The notes: generated from the sequence alone by a model not told the origin. Shown: positions 17,574 through 26,698, counted from the first letter of the stretch. The stretch: DNA of 40,236 bases from Lentimicrobiaceae bacterium (GCA_018661505.1 JABJIE010000044.1:1-40236), one strand, 5' to 3'. A program made the numbers and translations.

Positions 17574-18917
17574 TTGTATGCAATCATTGACATAGAGACA
17601 ACTGGACTTAGCCCTGCCAAAGAGAAGATTACAGAAATTGCCATTATTATTCATGATGGTAAAACTATTGTTGATGAATTTTCTGCGCTGATAAATCCCG
17701 AGAAGAAGATTCCATACCGAATAATTCAGCTAACAGGAATTACCAACCAAATGGTTGAAAGCGCTCCCAAGTTTTATGAAATAGGAAAACGCATAGTTGA
17801 GCTTACTGAAGATAAAATAATTGTGGGCCACAATGTTAGATTTGACTATGGTTTTTTACGAAGTGAGTTCAAGAGCCTTGGATATGATTATGAGCGTAAA
17901 ACAATTGATACTGTAAAATTAAGTAGAAAGCTTATTCCAGGTCGAGCATCTTATAGCTTAGGAAAACTTTGCAGAGATCTTGCTATAGAAAATAAATCCC
18001 GACATAGGGCCACAGGAGATGCCATCGCTACAACAAAGCTATTTGAGTTGCTAATTAACATTAATGGTCATCCCGAGGATATTAATCTAAGCAAAGTTCA
18101 ATCAAATATAAATAAGTCATTGGTTGAAGATTTACCAAATGCTCCCGGTGTTTACTACTTCTATAATAAAGATAAAGAGCTAATATATGTGGGTAAATCC
18201 ATAAATATTCGGGATAGAGTATTATCACATTTAAGTAATAATTTACACAAGAGGGCAATTGAAATGAAAAACCAACTTTCCCATGTTGATTATCAGTTAT
18301 CGGGAAGTGATTTGATTGCACTTCTACTTGAATCACATGAGATCAAAAAAAATCAACCGAAGTTCAACAGAAAACAGAAGCGAACGTTTTTTAACTATGG
18401 TATGTATTCTTTCATCGACGATGATGGCTACAAGAACCTAAAGGTTATACGCATAATAGATGAGCAAAACCCTCTGTACACATATAGCTCTCTTCAGGAG
18501 GGTAGGGATCACATGCTCAAACTTTGCGATAATTTTAACTTATGCCAGAAATATTGTGGATTATATGATACATCTGGGGCTTGTTTCCATTATCAGATAC
18601 ATGCCTGCAATGGCGCATGCATTGGAAAGGAAAACCATGATGATTATAATAAAAGAGTGGATGAATGCATAGATAATTATCAATTTCAACACCAGAACTT
18701 TTATGTTGTGGAAAATGGTCGTACCAAGGAGGAATGTTCAGTGGTTAAGGTAGAAAATGGAAAGTATATGGGGTTTGGATTTATTGATAGAGAAAGTGCG
18801 GATTCAGATATTAGTATCTTAAATGACTGTATTGTTAGCTATTCAGATAATAAGGAAGTTAGAAGAATTATTGTTGCCCACATGAATAAAGTCGATTGCC
18901 GAGTGATTCGGTATTGA
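17574..18917 (+). CDS. DnaQ-type exonuclease fused to a UvrC/Cho-like GIY-YIG nuclease
   Basis: A 447-residue fusion. Residues 1-160 are a DEDDh 3'-5' exonuclease with D6, E8 (DIETTG), D91 (HNVRFDYGF), H144 and D149 (HRATGDA). Residues 188-265 are a GIY-YIG nuclease: G192-V-Y, Y205-V-G, R213, and LLLESHEIKKNQPKFN with E253 and N265, as in the UvrC N-terminus. A cysteine-rich segment (C318, C324, C328, C337, C345, C349) follows. The UvrC tail with its second nuclease and UvrB-binding parts is absent, as in Cho. The likely role is incision and trimming in excision repair. The start is TTG at 17574, the only option after an in-frame TAA at 17556-17558. It is in an operon with the repressor, so it is probably damage-induced. 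Confidence 0.88.
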   Translation: MYAIIDIETTGLSPAKEKITEIAIIIHDGKTIVDEFSALINPEKKIPYRIIQLTGITNQMVESAPKFYEIGKRIVELTEDKIIVGHNVRFDYGFLRSEFKSLGYDYERKTIDTVKLSRKLIPGRASYSLGKLCRDLAIENKSRHRATGDAIATTKLFELLININGHPEDINLSKVQSNINKSLVEDLPNAPGVYYFYNKDKELIYVGKSINIRDRVLSHLSNNLHKRAIEMKNQLSHVDYQLSGSDLIALLLESHEIKKNQPKFNRKQKRTFFNYGMYSFIDDDGYKNLKVIRIIDEQNPLYTYSSLQEGRDHMLKLCDNFNLCQKYCGLYDTSGACFHYQIHACNGACIGKENHDDYNKRVDECIDNYQFQHQNFYVVENGRTKEECSVVKVENGKYMGFGFIDRESADSDISILNDCIVSYSDNKEVRRIIVAHMNKVDCRVIRY

Positions 18918-18923
18918 TAAAAA

Positions 18924-20582
18924 CTATTTCAGTTTCTTTGTTTTAGCAAGGTTTAATAGGTTTAATGGATTTACTGTTAGTCCAGTAATGGATTTTTGGG
19001 TAAATATGGTTACCTGATCATAATATAAAATAGCAACTGGTGATTGTTCCATTATCAGGCTATCTATGGTGCTATATTTATTAACTCTGCTACTTAGCTC
19101 CGTATCGTTAAATGCTGATAGATATAACTCATCAACTATATTATTTTTAAAATGAGTATAGTTGGGTCCATTTGGGGAAAAATTTCCTGAATAAAACATT
19201 GAGAGATAGTTTTCTTCATCTGGATAATCAGCAATCCAAGATGCTCTGAAAAAATCTAGTTTACCATGTGCCTTTAATTCTCTTACGGTAGCTGATGGTG
19301 AAACGCTAATATTAATCCTTATTCCAATATCCTTAAGTTGAGATTGAACGAACTTACATAAATCTAAATAATCGGGTGTGGTTGTAAGAGTAATTTCAGG
19401 AAGTGGATTACTTTCATTGTAACCCGATGATTCCAACAATAGCATCGCCTTTTGAGGATTATATGAATATCCATAATCAGCATCTGTTTCGTATGCTAAC
19501 ATACCTGCAGGAATTATTCCAGAGTTACCAGGTATACCAATTCCATTTCTTAGGTAATGTATCATTTTCTTACGATCAAAACCATAGTTTATGGCTTTCC
19601 TTACATTAAGGTTTAGTAATGGGTTTGCGTTAGATTGTGTAGTAGAGTCAACAAATAAAGCAAGGTATTCGGTATTTAGATATGGGCCTTCAATTAGATT
19701 AAATCTATCCTTAAATTTTGTTTTTAACTCACCAGACCTGGTGAGTAGTTCATCTTTATATGATGCATCAATTCCAGATAGGAAATCAAAGTTTCCCTTT
19801 ACAAATTCCATAAAAGCAGTCATTTTGTCTATGAGGAAAGATATTGCAACTCCATCTAAATATGGTAACCTACTACCATTTTCATATTCAAAATAATGTG
19901 GGTTCTTATTTAGCACTAGCTTAATATTTTCGATCCAACTTTGCATTTGAAATGGACCTGTGCCAACGGGGTTTCTTCTGAAATCAGAACCATAATACTC
20001 AACTGCTTCCCGGGGAATTACGGAGCAATATTTCATGCTAAGTATTCCTAAGAATGGTGGAAAAGCCTCTTTTAATCTTATTTCAATTGTTGAATCGTTA
20101 ACTGCATGGATGTCATTCTTATTCACCTTACCTAAAACCCATGCTCCTGGTGATGCAGTTTCTGGATTTAGAAGTCTGTTAAAACTATAAACAAAATCAT
20201 TGGCAACAACTTTACGGTTTCCATCCTTAAAGCATTTGTTATTATGAAAGTATACATCAGTTCTTAAATTAAACCTATAGGTAATACCATCATCGGATAT
20301 ACTCCACGATTTTGCCACTGAGGGAGTAATATTTAAACTATCATCTAGCTTTACAAGGCTGTTGTATAGTTGGTTACATGCCCATATGTGAGCTTGATCT
20401 CTTGAAAAAGCAGGGTCCAAAGTAACAATGCCGGAAGATTCATTGTACCTGAAAACAGATTTTGAATTATCTGAGTCTGATTTACCACACGAAATACTTA
20501 TCAATGATATTATCATCAAGTACAATCCAAAGATAGGTGTATTGATGCGTATGAATAAAAGTTTATTTAGGGATTTTTTCAA
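18924..20582 (-). CDS. ABC-type oligopeptide/dipeptide-binding lipoprotein
   Basis: A 552-residue periplasmic solute-binding protein of family 5 (DppA/OppA type). The N-terminus has a lipoprotein signal with lipobox ISISC, so Cys32 would be lipidated. Family signatures are YNSLVKLDDSLNITPSVAKSWSISDDGITYRFNLR, FVYSFNRLLNPE, NPVGTGPFQMQSW, and RKAINYGFDRKKM. The ligand is most likely a peptide, but nickel, heme or other ligands also occur in this family. No permease or ATPase gene is adjacent, so it is an orphan here. The start is TTG at 20582, closely preceded by an in-frame TAA; a later ATG would leave a signal without a basic region. It converges with the exonuclease-GIY-YIG gene with only six bases between the stops. 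Confidence 0.85.
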   Translation of the reverse strand: MKKSLNKLLFIRINTPIFGLYLMIISLISISCGKSDSDNSKSVFRYNESSGIVTLDPAFSRDQAHIWACNQLYNSLVKLDDSLNITPSVAKSWSISDDGITYRFNLRTDVYFHNNKCFKDGNRKVVANDFVYSFNRLLNPETASPGAWVLGKVNKNDIHAVNDSTIEIRLKEAFPPFLGILSMKYCSVIPREAVEYYGSDFRRNPVGTGPFQMQSWIENIKLVLNKNPHYFEYENGSRLPYLDGVAISFLIDKMTAFMEFVKGNFDFLSGIDASYKDELLTRSGELKTKFKDRFNLIEGPYLNTEYLALFVDSTTQSNANPLLNLNVRKAINYGFDRKKMIHYLRNGIGIPGNSGIIPAGMLAYETDADYGYSYNPQKAMLLLESSGYNESNPLPEITLTTTPDYLDLCKFVQSQLKDIGIRINISVSPSATVRELKAHGKLDFFRASWIADYPDEENYLSMFYSGNFSPNGPNYTHFKNNIVDELYLSAFNDTELSSRVNKYSTIDSLIMEQSPVAILYYDQVTIFTQKSITGLTVNPLNLLNLAKTKKLK

Positions 20583-20632
20583 TGACTGATTTTAAAAACA
20601 CCCTCAAAAATAGCAATTCAATCTTAGGAAAT

Positions 20633-23071
20633 CTAGTTTATTAACCTTGGATTGGTAACTTTTTTATCCAAGAGAGCATGTTCGATCACATCAAGCATGT
20701 TGTCAACGAATATAAAGTTCAATCCTTTTATGTATTCATCGCTTATTTCTTCTATGTCACTACGATTTTCTTTGGAAAGAATTATATCCTTGATGTTAGC
20801 ACGTTTTGCTGCTAGTATTTTTTCCTTGATACCCCCAACCGGAAGAACTTTACCCCGTAAGGTTATTTCTCCTGTCATTGCAAGCTTAGCCATTACTTTC
20901 CTTTGTGTGAAAGCAGAAGTTAATGCTGTAAGCATTGTTATACCCGCAGATGGTCCATCTTTGGGAGTGGCACCTTCGGGAACATGAATATGTACATTCC
21001 ATTTATCAAACACACATGGATCTATGTCCAGTTCTTCATGATGCGATTTTAGGAACTCAAATGCTAATCCTGCAGATTCTTTCATGACATCACCTAGATT
21101 ACCAGTAAGTTTTAATAGGCCTTTACCCTTACTAAGACTTACTTCTATGAATAGTATCTCACCACCCACTGAAGTCCATGCAAGGCCGGTTACAACACCT
21201 GCAACATTATTTGTAATGTCTCTGTCTTTTTGAAATCGTGGTATGCCAAGAATATCTTTTAAATCATCATTTTTCAATTTGGGTTCGTATGACTCATCCA
21301 TTGCAATGAACCTCGCACGATTTCTTATGATTTTAGCAATTTGTTTTTCAAGTAATCTAACACCTGCCTCTCTGGTATAATCCTGTATTATACTTTCAAG
21401 AATAGACTTGTTAAACTTAACCTGTTTATTTTTTACGCCGTGCTCTTCCAATTGTTTTGGGAGGAGATGCCTTTTTGCTATTTCAACTTTTTCTTCTTGT
21501 ATATAACCACTCAAGTTAATTATTTCCATTCTGTCTCTCAAGGCCGGATGAACAGTTGAAAGAGTGTTTGCAGTTGCTATAAACATAACGTTTGACAGGT
21601 CATATTCAACCTCAAGATAATTGTCGTAGAATGAGTTATTCTGCTCTGGATCCAATATTTCTAATAAAGCTGATTGAGGATCACCGCTAAAGTTGCTACC
21701 ACTAACTTTATCAACTTCATCAAGCATAAATACTGGATTAGATGTTTTAATCTTTTTAAGGCTTTGTATTATACGTCCTGGCATCGCACCAATATATGTT
21801 TTCCTATGACCACGAAGCTCAGCTTCATCTCTAACACCACCCAGTGACATTCTTACAAACTTTCTGTCAAGAGCATTTGCAATTGATTTGCCCAATGATG
21901 TTTTACCTACACCGGGAGGGCCAACAAAGCATAATATTGGTGACTTTAGATTCTTTTTTAGTTTTAAAACGGCAAGATGTTCGATTATCCTATCTTTTAT
22001 TTTTTCAAGCCCGTAATGGTCATTATTTAATACTTCTAGAGCATTTTTCAGATCATTATTGTCCTGTGAAAACTCATTCCAAGGAAGTTCAACAAGTAAA
22101 TCCAGGTAACCCAATTGAATTGAGTACTCAGCTGCAGCAGGATTCATTCTCTGTAGCTTTACCATTTCGTTTTTAAATACCTCTGCAGTGGCATCTGTCC
22201 ATTTCTTTTTTGTTGCTTTTTCATTCAGCTCTCTTATTTCATTGTCATGAGGGCCTCCGCCAAGCTCTTCCTGTATGGTCTTTAGTTGCTGGTTAAGCAT
22301 ATAGTCGCGCTGCTGCTTGTCCATATCCACTTTAACCTTTGTTTGGATATCATGCTTGAGTTCCAACATTTGAAGCTCCTTAGTCATGATCTCCAGAACT
22401 CTATTTGCTCTTTGTTCCAGATCTGTAATTTCCAGTAACTCCTGCTTAACACCGTTATCTACATTCAGGTTGGATGATATGAAGTTTACCAAAAAGACAG
22501 GGCTTTCGATGTTGTTTATGGCAAATACGGCCTCGGAAGGTATGGCAGGTGATTTCTCAATTATTTGAATACTAAGGTCTTTAACCGATGAAATAAGTGC
22601 GTCAAAGCTCTTGTGTTCAGGAACATCTGAAGTATAAGATAAGCTTTTAACCTTAGCTTTAAAGTATGGCTCAGATTGGGTAATCTCGGTTATTTCGAAT
22701 CTTTTTTTACCCTGGATAATAGCAGTGGTATTACCATCGGGCATTTGTAATATCTTTATAAGCCTAGCTATTGTTCCTATTTTTTGAAGATCATCACTAC
22801 TTGGATCTTCTGTGTCTGCTTCTTTTTGTGCAACAACACCAATTGTTTTTGTGCCTGCGTATGCATCTTTGATGAGGTTTATGGATTTATCCCTGCCTAC
22901 TGTTATTGGTATTACAACACCAGGAAATAGCACTGTATTTCTCAAAGGTAGGATTGATAACTCATCAGGAACATCTTCGGCATTCATTATTTGTTCATCC
23001 TCTGAAGATAGCAGAGGAAAAAATTCAGTGTCGCTGTCAACTATGTCGGTTAGTCCAATTATTTTCTCCAT
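20633..23071 (-). CDS. lon: ATP-dependent protease Lon
   Basis: Lon (812 residues, normal length) is the cytosolic AAA+ serine protease that degrades damaged and regulatory proteins. Parts seen: the N-terminal substrate-binding LON domain (about 35-230, LSILPLRNTVLFPGVVIPI), a coiled-coil linker, the AAA+ module with Walker A GPPGVGKTSLGK and Walker B MLDEVDKV, then the protease domain with the catalytic serine in KDGPSAGITM and lysine in PVGGIKEKILAA. The ATG at 23071 is taken. About 170 bp without a gene lies upstream. It is 50 bp from the SBP gene and is probably a single transcription unit. Confidence 0.97.
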   Translation of the reverse strand: MEKIIGLTDIVDSDTEFFPLLSSEDEQIMNAEDVPDELSILPLRNTVLFPGVVIPITVGRDKSINLIKDAYAGTKTIGVVAQKEADTEDPSSDDLQKIGTIARLIKILQMPDGNTTAIIQGKKRFEITEITQSEPYFKAKVKSLSYTSDVPEHKSFDALISSVKDLSIQIIEKSPAIPSEAVFAINNIESPVFLVNFISSNLNVDNGVKQELLEITDLEQRANRVLEIMTKELQMLELKHDIQTKVKVDMDKQQRDYMLNQQLKTIQEELGGGPHDNEIRELNEKATKKKWTDATAEVFKNEMVKLQRMNPAAAEYSIQLGYLDLLVELPWNEFSQDNNDLKNALEVLNNDHYGLEKIKDRIIEHLAVLKLKKNLKSPILCFVGPPGVGKTSLGKSIANALDRKFVRMSLGGVRDEAELRGHRKTYIGAMPGRIIQSLKKIKTSNPVFMLDEVDKVSGSNFSGDPQSALLEILDPEQNNSFYDNYLEVEYDLSNVMFIATANTLSTVHPALRDRMEIINLSGYIQEEKVEIAKRHLLPKQLEEHGVKNKQVKFNKSILESIIQDYTREAGVRLLEKQIAKIIRNRARFIAMDESYEPKLKNDDLKDILGIPRFQKDRDITNNVAGVVTGLAWTSVGGEILFIEVSLSKGKGLLKLTGNLGDVMKESAGLAFEFLKSHHEELDIDPCVFDKWNVHIHVPEGATPKDGPSAGITMLTALTSAFTQRKVMAKLAMTGEITLRGKVLPVGGIKEKILAAKRANIKDIILSKENRSDIEEISDEYIKGLNFIFVDNMLDVIEHALLDKKVTNPRLIN

Positions 23072-23160
23072 ATATTAAATTCGTTCAGTCAATTTGTCAT
23101 ATTACACAAATTATGATAATCATTAATTCGTGTAAGCGATTGTTTAACAGGCTTTTAAAG

Positions 23161-23174
23161 TTGTTGTCCAACAA
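23161..23174. promoter_or_regulatory. short dyad upstream of lon
   Basis: TTGTTG-tc-CAACAA is a perfect 6-bp inverted repeat with a 2-base spacer, about 90 bases before the lon ATG in a gene-free gap of about 170 bp (23072-23244). It could be an operator. Nothing else is evident in the gap. Confidence 0.25.
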
Positions 23175-23244
23175 AAAGCGCATGTTAGTAAAATTACACT
23201 TAAAGATAAGTCAATTAGTATGCCAAATAAACAGTAGGGAATAT

Positions 23245-24414
23245 TTATTTATGCGATAATGCATATAGGTGTGAGAAAATATTTTGCTCTGTATCATTAA
23301 AATCTTTATTTCTTCTCTTAAATACAGCAATAGCTACGTCAACGGATTTTTTAAAGTTGAAAGGTTTTAGACCTGAAACTCCTCCCCACATGAACGATGG
23401 TATAAAATTTCTCTGGAAACCTGCACCATAAATATTACTTGATACACCAACAACAGTACCTGTATTAAACATTGTATTTATGCCTGATTTGGAATGGTCG
23501 CCCATGATAAGGCCACAAAATTGCAGTCCAGTACTAACAAATGTATTAGCATCATATGACCAGAGTCTCACAAAGTCGTAGGTGTTCTTAAGATTAGATG
23601 TATTTGTATCAGCACCCAAATTACACCATTCACCTATCACAGAGTTACCAAGAAACCCATCATGACCCTTGTTACTATAGCCAAAGATAACAGAGTTACT
23701 TACTTCACCTCCAACCTTTGAGTAGGGGCCTACTGTGGTGCCGGAATATATCTTGGCATCCATTTTTATTGTTGAATTATTGCATAGTGCAAAGGGACCC
23801 CTTATTTTACTGCCTTCCATTACATGGGAATCTTTTCCTATGTATATTGGTCCGTCAGTTGTATTTAGATATGCATATTCAACATTGGCTCCATCTTCGA
23901 TAAATATCTGTGCTGTATCACCAATAATATTGTTAGTGTTTGAGATCTTAGATGATAATTTATCTGATGTTAATAGTTTGAAATCACTTTCAATTGTATG
24001 AGGGTTAAACCTGAATATATCCCATGTGTTCTCAATAAAAATATACTCCAAACCTGTTTCAACCCTATTAAAGGAAGTAAATTCAGAATTTATTGGTTCA
24101 GCCGTATTCGACCTGTAAGCGATAATGTGATCCCCCTTTGATAAACATTGGTTGTTCTCAAGTTTAGTTATTAAATCAATTAATTCATTGGTTGGAATAA
24201 TTGAACCATCTATGAAGATATTATCGCTAGTGAGCTTAAGGTGAAATTTGGTTGAAAGATATTCTTCAGTAAGGATTGAAGTTTTTGACTCCAATAGAAA
24301 GTCCCACTTTTCCTTTATTGTCAGAATTCCAGCTCTTATTTCGCAAACTGGCCTTGTGAATGTGAAAGGAAGCAGTTTGTCGCGGTTAGGTCCATCAAAG
24401 AGTATATAATTCAT
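23245..24414 (-). CDS. GlmU-like protein (sugar nucleotidyltransferase-like plus left-handed beta helix)
   Basis: A 389-residue protein resembling GlmU-family putative sugar nucleotidyltransferases of Bacteroidota. The N-terminal 180 residues begin MNYILFDGPNRDKLLPFTFTRP and lack the GxGTRM-type nucleotide loop of true GlmU. Residues about 190-360 form a left-handed beta helix of hexapeptide repeats, with GHDGFLGNSVIGEWCNLGAD as in acyl/acetyltransferases. A cell-wall or LPS sugar role is likely by family, but neither UDP-GlcNAc formation nor acetylation can be assumed because the first signature is missing. It is transcribed leftward after rpmE, with a terminator between, so it is probably its own unit. 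Confidence 0.8.
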   Translation of the reverse strand: MNYILFDGPNRDKLLPFTFTRPVCEIRAGILTIKEKWDFLLESKTSILTEEYLSTKFHLKLTSDNIFIDGSIIPTNELIDLITKLENNQCLSKGDHIIAYRSNTAEPINSEFTSFNRVETGLEYIFIENTWDIFRFNPHTIESDFKLLTSDKLSSKISNTNNIIGDTAQIFIEDGANVEYAYLNTTDGPIYIGKDSHVMEGSKIRGPFALCNNSTIKMDAKIYSGTTVGPYSKVGGEVSNSVIFGYSNKGHDGFLGNSVIGEWCNLGADTNTSNLKNTYDFVRLWSYDANTFVSTGLQFCGLIMGDHSKSGINTMFNTGTVVGVSSNIYGAGFQRNFIPSFMWGGVSGLKPFNFKKSVDVAIAVFKRRNKDFNDTEQNIFSHLYALSHK

Positions 24415-24482
24415 ATTTATTCTTTCAAAAAATAAAAACTAAAAATACTATAAATTATAGTCCATGGCTAAACTTAAACGAA

Positions 24483-24511
24483 AAAAGGTCCTCACAATGT
24501 GAAGACCTTTT
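24483..24511 (-). terminator. intrinsic terminator after rpmE
   Basis: AAAGGTC-TTCAC-type arms (ggtcctcac / gtgaagacc with one c/a mismatch) close a 3-base loop and are flanked by A runs on the left and T on the right. Read leftward, the hairpin is followed by TTTTTT. It lies about 75 bp after the L31 stop and could also work in the other direction. Confidence 0.8.
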
Positions 24512-24585
24512 CTACAAGCCGTAGCTTGAATACTTTTAATTAAACATTTCAGCATAAGCACAAGAACTTATAATTCTAGATACTT

Positions 24586-24846
24586 TTACTTCTTATCTAA
24601 ATGTTTTTTGTACTTGTTTTTAAACTTATCAACACGTCCAGCAGTATCAACAAGCTTCATTTTACCTGTGAAGAATGGATGTGATTTATCGGAGATTTCC
24701 AATTTAATTAATGGATACTCCTTACCATCTTCCCAAACAATTGTGTCTTTTGTATTTGCAGCAGACCTTGTCATAAAGGCATAATCGTTTGACATGTCTT
24801 TAAAAACAACGGATCTGTACTCTTTTGGATGAATATCTTTCTTCAT
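24586..24846 (-). CDS. rpmE2: 50S ribosomal protein L31 type B
   Basis: An 86-residue L31 of the zinc-free (C-minus, type B) class: [18 protein letters not shown], then [22 protein letters not shown], and [25 protein letters not shown]. No CxxC motif is present. The protein sits on the large subunit near the central protuberance. I use ATG 24846, not the in-frame upstream ATG at 24900, because the added 18 residues are not family-like and a TAnnTTTG promoter element (24882-24889) lies inside them. A hairpin terminator follows. L31 type B is often zinc-regulated; I see no Zur-like operator that I could defend. Confidence 0.95.
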   Translation of the reverse strand: MKKDIHPKEYRSVVFKDMSNDYAFMTRSAANTKDTIVWEDGKEYPLIKLEISDKSHPFFTGKMKLVDTAGRVDKFKNKYKKHLDKK

Positions 24847-24881
24847 TTTTCTGATTTTACTATGCTTCTTTAAAAGGGCTG

Positions 24882-24889
24882 CAAAAATA
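24882..24889 (-). promoter_or_regulatory. -7 element for rpmE2
   Basis: TATTTTTG on the minus strand fits TAnnTTTG and is 36 bases before the ATG at 24846, which favours the short form of L31. No clear -33 partner. Confidence 0.5.
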
Positions 24890-24989
24890 TTACGTTTCAA
24901 TTTATTATCCTAATTTTTTTAGCATATTTTTCTCTACAACTATTTCTAACTAAAAAATGAGATCCACCAAATAAAAACATTTATTAAAA

Positions 24990-26051
24990 TTAAATGCCAG
25001 ATAAGAATTCCATGGTGTCAACACCATCGGCATAATCCCATAGTTGTGGGGATTGACTTGTCCCGAATGGAATGGAATTATCTACCATATCATTCCCTGC
25101 AACAATGCATTGTACCTTGTCCTTATTATTTTTTAGATTTTTATTAACCTCATCTACATCGGTATAATATTCGTATGATAAAACACTAACTGGATTTGAA
25201 AAGTTTGTGTTTTCTACCAACATTAGGTTGCCAGAATCTAGATGTTGATTTCCATTAACAAGATAAATGGCTTTATTGTATTCGTAATTATTAAAATATT
25301 TGTGATGTTCTGCAATGGACTTATCCTGACTTATGAGGTCGAGTAGGGGAGTAAAGTCATAATTTAATGGTACGAATAAATGAGAAATGTTCCTACATCC
25401 TAGCCCATAATACATGAAAATATCATCCTTTAAACCAGTCATTTGGTTATTTGTTTCATTACCATCCAAAACGGCTATACCATTACGGTTTTTACGTATT
25501 ATGTTTGGGTATTTACCAAAATAATACTCAAAATATCTGGATGAATTATCACTACCAGTGGCAATTATAGCGTCAATTTTTTCCAATTTCCCAGAGGTAA
25601 ATGTTATATAATCACTAAAACCTGGTTCTATATCGGTTAGTAAGTTAGCAATCGATGGAATTAGTTTATTATCATCGGAGGATAATTTTGCAAATAACTT
25701 ATTTCCCGATATCAATATGCACATTAGGTCATGGAATCCAACCATCGGAATATTTCCGGCCATTACCACACCAATAACCTTATTACCATCATTTGAGGCC
25801 AAATTCTCCATGTAAGGTTCAAGCCACTTGGTGAGGTTTTTTTTTGATAAACTTTGAGCAATAGATTTCAACATAAACCTAACGTTGTCCTCAACAAACC
25901 ATCCGTTGTTTAACGCAGCTTCTGAGACCTCCGTGTTTAAGCTGTTCATGAATTTATTTTCAAATTCTGTGTCCGAATTTGCATCTGAAACCTTTAGTAG
26001 GTCGTTGCCTAGTTTTTCAAAAGCATTTATACGATGTGATAAGCTAATCAT
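24990..26051 (-). CDS. LuxC-type acyl-CoA/acyl-protein reductase
   Basis: A 353-residue member of the LuxC family (NADPH-dependent fatty acyl reductase; aldehyde-dehydrogenase-like fold). Markers: an N-terminal helical part, KVIGVVMAGNIPMVGFHDLMCILISGNKLFAKLSSDD (about residues 95-130), and GLGCRNISHLFVP, where the Cys (about 218) is the likely acyl-thioester nucleophile. In luminous bacteria LuxC makes the luciferase aldehyde, but no luxA, B, D or E is nearby, and many Bacteroidota carry this gene alone. The substrate is therefore open. It starts about 20 bp after the exported protein gene, so the two may be co-transcribed. Confidence 0.85.
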   Translation of the reverse strand: MISLSHRINAFEKLGNDLLKVSDANSDTEFENKFMNSLNTEVSEAALNNGWFVEDNVRFMLKSIAQSLSKKNLTKWLEPYMENLASNDGNKVIGVVMAGNIPMVGFHDLMCILISGNKLFAKLSSDDNKLIPSIANLLTDIEPGFSDYITFTSGKLEKIDAIIATGSDNSSRYFEYYFGKYPNIIRKNRNGIAVLDGNETNNQMTGLKDDIFMYYGLGCRNISHLFVPLNYDFTPLLDLISQDKSIAEHHKYFNNYEYNKAIYLVNGNQHLDSGNLMLVENTNFSNPVSVLSYEYYTDVDEVNKNLKNNKDKVQCIVAGNDMVDNSIPFGTSQSPQLWDYADGVDTMEFLSGI

Positions 26052-26071
26052 GTGTTCGTAACTGTGTTATA

Positions 26072-26698
26072 TTAGTAAGTCATAAAACCTTGGTTACCCA
26101 CGCCAAACATAGGTGTATTGCCCCCTAAACCATTGATGCCTGGAGGCATTTGATTATGAAAATATGGATTGTTTTGTTTTCTGTACTCAATACCTACGTT
26201 TATTTTGAAGTTATCATTAACCTTATATTCCATATCCATCATAATACCTTCGGAGCTAAAATCGTAGAATGGTTCTTGACCACTATTAATATTAGGTTCT
26301 CCGAGTTTAAACGTTTTATAAGCTGCACCTCTTAGGGTTACTTTCTCTGATAATAAATAGTCACCTCTAACCATTATGTGGCCATAATTAGATTGGCTAT
26401 TTCCAAATTCCATTGATCCATTGTTAAACAAAGATGTGTAGCCAATGGTACCAGTAATAAATAATCTATTGGATACAGGCAAACTGATGGAGGGCAAAAC
26501 AGAAGTTGAGAAGGTGTTTTGACCCATTCCAAAGGATGTAAATGAACTATTTAAAAGTAATGATACTTGTGGTTTTAGCTTTGTGTTTTGGGTGCTGTTA
26601 TCAATAGCATTGCTAACATTATTCTGTGCAAAGATGGTAATGGTCATAAAATTAACCATTATCATTATTAGCAAGTATTTTAAGTTTTTAAATATCAT
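26072..26698 (-). CDS. small exported protein, probable outer-membrane beta-barrel
   Basis: A 208-residue protein that I do not recognise. The N-terminus is a Sec signal peptide (MIFKNLKYLLIMIMVNFMTI then TIFAQNNVS, cleaved after IFAQ or so). The rest alternates aromatic and polar residues in strands (LFITGTIGYTSLF, GHIMVRGDYLLSEKVTLRGAAYKTF, FKINVGIEYRKQNNPYF) as in small porin-like barrels, with strands still visible near residue 170. The C-terminus MFGVGNQGFMTY is Gly/Pro-rich and flexible. No lipobox and no T9SS tail. It is followed by the LuxC-type gene 20 bp later. Confidence 0.65.
   Translation of the reverse strand: MIFKNLKYLLIMIMVNFMTITIFAQNNVSNAIDNSTQNTKLKPQVSLLLNSSFTSFGMGQNTFSTSVLPSISLPVSNRLFITGTIGYTSLFNNGSMEFGNSQSNYGHIMVRGDYLLSEKVTLRGAAYKTFKLGEPNINSGQEPFYDFSSEGIMMDMEYKVNDNFKINVGIEYRKQNNPYFHNQMPPGINGLGGNTPMFGVGNQGFMTY

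Noticed and set aside
20652-20987. 111-codon ORF opposite lon
   Set aside because: Antisense to the conserved Lon protease domain; no independent support.
24847-24900. 18-residue N-terminal extension of L31
   Set aside because: Not family-like and contains a TAnnTTTG promoter element.
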